Part shown: piece after piece, positions 6,500 to 7,892 of the stretch
How positions within the stretch are numbered: position 1 is the stretch's first letter
How the letters are laid out: each line of letters begins with the position of its first letter
Assembly: GCA_005879205.1 (NCBI GenBank)
Contig: VBLD01000022.1
Coordinates: 1-7,892, forward strand
Reading direction: 5' to 3'
Length of the DNA stretch: 7,892 bases
From: Deltaproteobacteria bacterium
GTDB taxonomy: Bacteria > Desulfobacterota > Binatia > DP-6
The notes under the pieces: model-generated
Told to the model about the DNA's origin: nothing
Seen by the model: the letters and a program-made list of their open reading frames with translations, nothing else
Databases searched by the model: none
Translations under genes and position numbers: made by a program

Positions 6500-7484
6500 A
6501 TGCAGGGACTCCGCTTCATCGAGCACATCTTCGACGACTCGGTCGTGGCCGACGACGCGCCGGCGGCGCCCATGGAGGCCGAGGCGCTCGACGCCTACTC
6601 GGCGATCTTGACGTCGGTCGCCGACCGTCTCGCCCCCTCGGTCACCAGCCTGCGCGTCGTGCACCGGCTACGCGGAGGGCTGCGGGCCCGCGCTGACGTC
6701 CGCGCACGTGATCCATCAGATGGTCACGGGCACCGACGGCGGCACGGCGTCGTTCGCCGATGGCCGGGAGTTCCCCTTCCAGGTGGTCGGCAGCGACCCG
6801 CTCTCCGATCTGGCGGTCATCCGGGTCACGGCCTCGGACCTCGCTCCCGCGGAGCTCGGCGACGCCGACCGGCTGCGCGTCGGTCAGCTCGTGGTGGCGA
6901 TCGGCAACCCGCTCGGCTTCGCGGGCTCGGTGACGGCCGGGGTGGTGAGCGCCCTCGGCCGCTCGCTACCCACGCGCACGGGCTCGGCGAGCCGGATCGT
7001 CGAGAACGTCATCCAGACCGACGCGTCGCTCAACCCGGGGAACTCGGGCGGCGCCCTGGCCGACAGCCGCGGGCGGGTGGTGGGCATCAACACGGCGGTC
7101 GCCGGCATCGGGCTCGGCCTGGCCGTGCCCATCAACCGGACGACGGGACGCATCCTCACCACGCTCATGCGGGAAGGTCGCTTCCGCCGTGCCTATCTCG
7201 GGATCGCCGGCGGGCAGCGGCCGTTGCCGCCACGGCTGACGCAGTCGCTGCGGCGGCGTGCCGGCGTGGAGGTCGTCCAGGTGGTGGACGGCAGCCCCGC
7301 CGGGGCGGCCGGCCTCCGGCAGGGCGACGTGATCATCGAGCTCGCCGGCGAACGGATAGAAGACGTCGGCGACCTGCAACGTCTGATGGTGGCGGAAGTG
7401 ATCGGACAGCCGCTCACGGTGCGGGTGGTGCGCGACGGTCAGACCGTCAGCCTGAGCGCCACCCCGAGCGAGCTCGCGAGCTGA
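6500..7484 (+). CDS. HtrA-like (S1C) serine protease with PDZ domain, apparent frameshift near 6665-6692
   Basis: The N-terminus reads in one frame from ATG 6500 (LDAYSAILTSVADRLAPSV, then SLRVVHR to about 6667), and the rest in the next frame to TGA 7482. That second part begins CGPALTSAHV and holds the catalytic His (codon 6705-6707), Asp in DPLSDLAV (6807-6809) and Ser in NPGNSGGAL (7044-7046). A PDZ domain follows (about 7185-7470, with GSPAGAAGLRQGDVI). In the second frame there is a stop at 6609 and no ATG, GTG or TTG until GTG 6708, just after the His codon, so a functional product needs both parts joined. The segment usually found between these parts (GSGF..TPDG) is missing, which suggests a deletion of roughly 30 bases not divisible by three. 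HtrA-type proteases degrade or sense misfolded proteins. No signal peptide or membrane anchor is visible, so this one looks cytosolic. It is either a pseudogene or an assembly error. Confidence 0.85.
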
Positions 7485-7492
7485 GACGCGTG

Positions 7493-7831
7493 ATGGGCGA
7501 CGACTCCGTCGAGCTGTTCCGTGGCTACCTCGAGGCCGTCGTCCGGTGGGCCGAGCACCACATGTTGCCGTTCCCCGAGGTCGCGGGCCACGTGCTCGTC
7601 GAGGTGATCCTGCGCCACGACCGCGGCTCCCTCGCCGCTCGGATCCCGCCTCCGGCCAGCGAGCTCCCGGTGGAGCTCCGTTGCACGATCGGCGGGAATG
7701 TCTATGCGCTCGCCTACACGCACGCCGACGGCGGGCGATTCGAGCTGCGGGACGGCGGCGGCGACGTGGTGGTCAGCTTCCGGGGCTCCGAGACCTTGGC
7801 GTGGGTCAACGCGGCGTTCAACAAGCTCTAG
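7493..7831 (+). CDS. Small hypothetical protein downstream of protease
   Basis: I do not recognise this 112-residue protein. Residues 4-45 look amphipathic and helical (VELFRGYLEAVVRWAEHHM). Residues 58-100 look beta-rich with Gly-Asp turns (YALAYTHADGGRFELRDGG), and the end is SETLAWVNAAFNKL. It has one cysteine, and no signal peptide or membrane segment. ATG 7493 is 8 bp after the protease stop; the adjacent GTG 7490 is an alternative. The same frame stays open upstream through the protease gene, but that stretch is arginine-rich shadow. Close spacing suggests co-transcription with the protease, so it could be a partner or substrate adaptor, but nothing in the sequence shows it. Confidence 0.7.
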   Translation: MGDDSVELFRGYLEAVVRWAEHHMLPFPEVAGHVLVEVILRHDRGSLAARIPPPASELPVELRCTIGGNVYALAYTHADGGRFELRDGGGDVVVSFRGSETLAWVNAAFNKL

Positions 7832-7843
7832 TCGCAGCGCCGG

Positions 7844-7892
7844 TCACGGCAGGTCGAAGACCAGGGCCTCCAGGCTCTCGACGCCGCGCAGC
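7844..7892 (-). CDS. C-terminal end of a gene entering from the right edge
   Basis: Read leftward from the edge, one frame gives LRGVESLEALVFDLP and a TGA at 7846-7844. All fifteen sense codons end in G or C, matching the other genes here. The gene would converge on the small hypothetical protein with a 12-bp gap. Only fifteen residues are visible, so no family can be named. Confidence 0.5.
   Translation of the reverse strand, partial: LRGVESLEALVFDLP

Noticed and set aside
6660..6700. Programmed ribosomal frameshift in the protease
   Set aside because: The needed change is +1 (or -2), there is no slippery heptamer or RF2-type stop signal, and residues of the fold are missing. An indel explains it better.

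Overview
The window is 7.9 kb of very GC-rich, tightly packed bacterial DNA. Codons mostly end in G or C, GTG starts are common and gaps between genes are short. No rRNA, tRNA, CRISPR array, insertion sequence or phage gene is visible. The NCGxCG cysteine-rich repeats, the GT39-type transferase and the codon style fit a high-GC soil or sediment lineage such as Myxococcota or another former deltaproteobacterium, or Methylomirabilota/Rokubacteria. That placement is inference; nothing here fixes the phylum.

Left block (+ strand, 1-3228): the window opens inside a gene for a modular surface-type protein. It has YVTN-like beta-propeller blades followed by six tandem cysteine-rich modules of exactly 41 residues each. 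Nine bases later comes a multi-pass GT39/ArnT-like membrane glycosyltransferase. The two may act at the envelope, but only adjacency supports a link.

Middle block (- strand, 6388 down to 3237): three genes form an evident operon. The order is a succinate-semialdehyde dehydrogenase of the Sad/GabD1 type, then a divergent LplA-family protein, then a HEAT-repeat protein. The first gap is 6 bp and the second junction is a 4-bp stop/start overlap. The LplA-like protein keeps the fold signatures and the C-terminal accessory domain. However, the lysine that is nearly invariant in lipoate and biotin ligases aligns with arginine, so its reaction may not be ordinary lipoylation. This operon converges on the glycosyltransferase at a perfect 9-bp stem-loop.

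Right block (+ strand, 6500-7831): after a 111-bp divergent spacer comes an HtrA-like (S1C) protease with a PDZ domain, then a small unrecognised protein. The protease is split across two frames near 6665-6692. The only open frame holding Asp, Ser and PDZ has no start codon before the catalytic His, so there is either a true disabling deletion or an assembly error. A gene ending at 7844 on the - strand enters from the right edge.

The best leads are the LplA-like/HEAT/ALDH operon with its altered active site, the strictly periodic cysteine modules, and the broken protease. No complete new defence or mobile system is visible.
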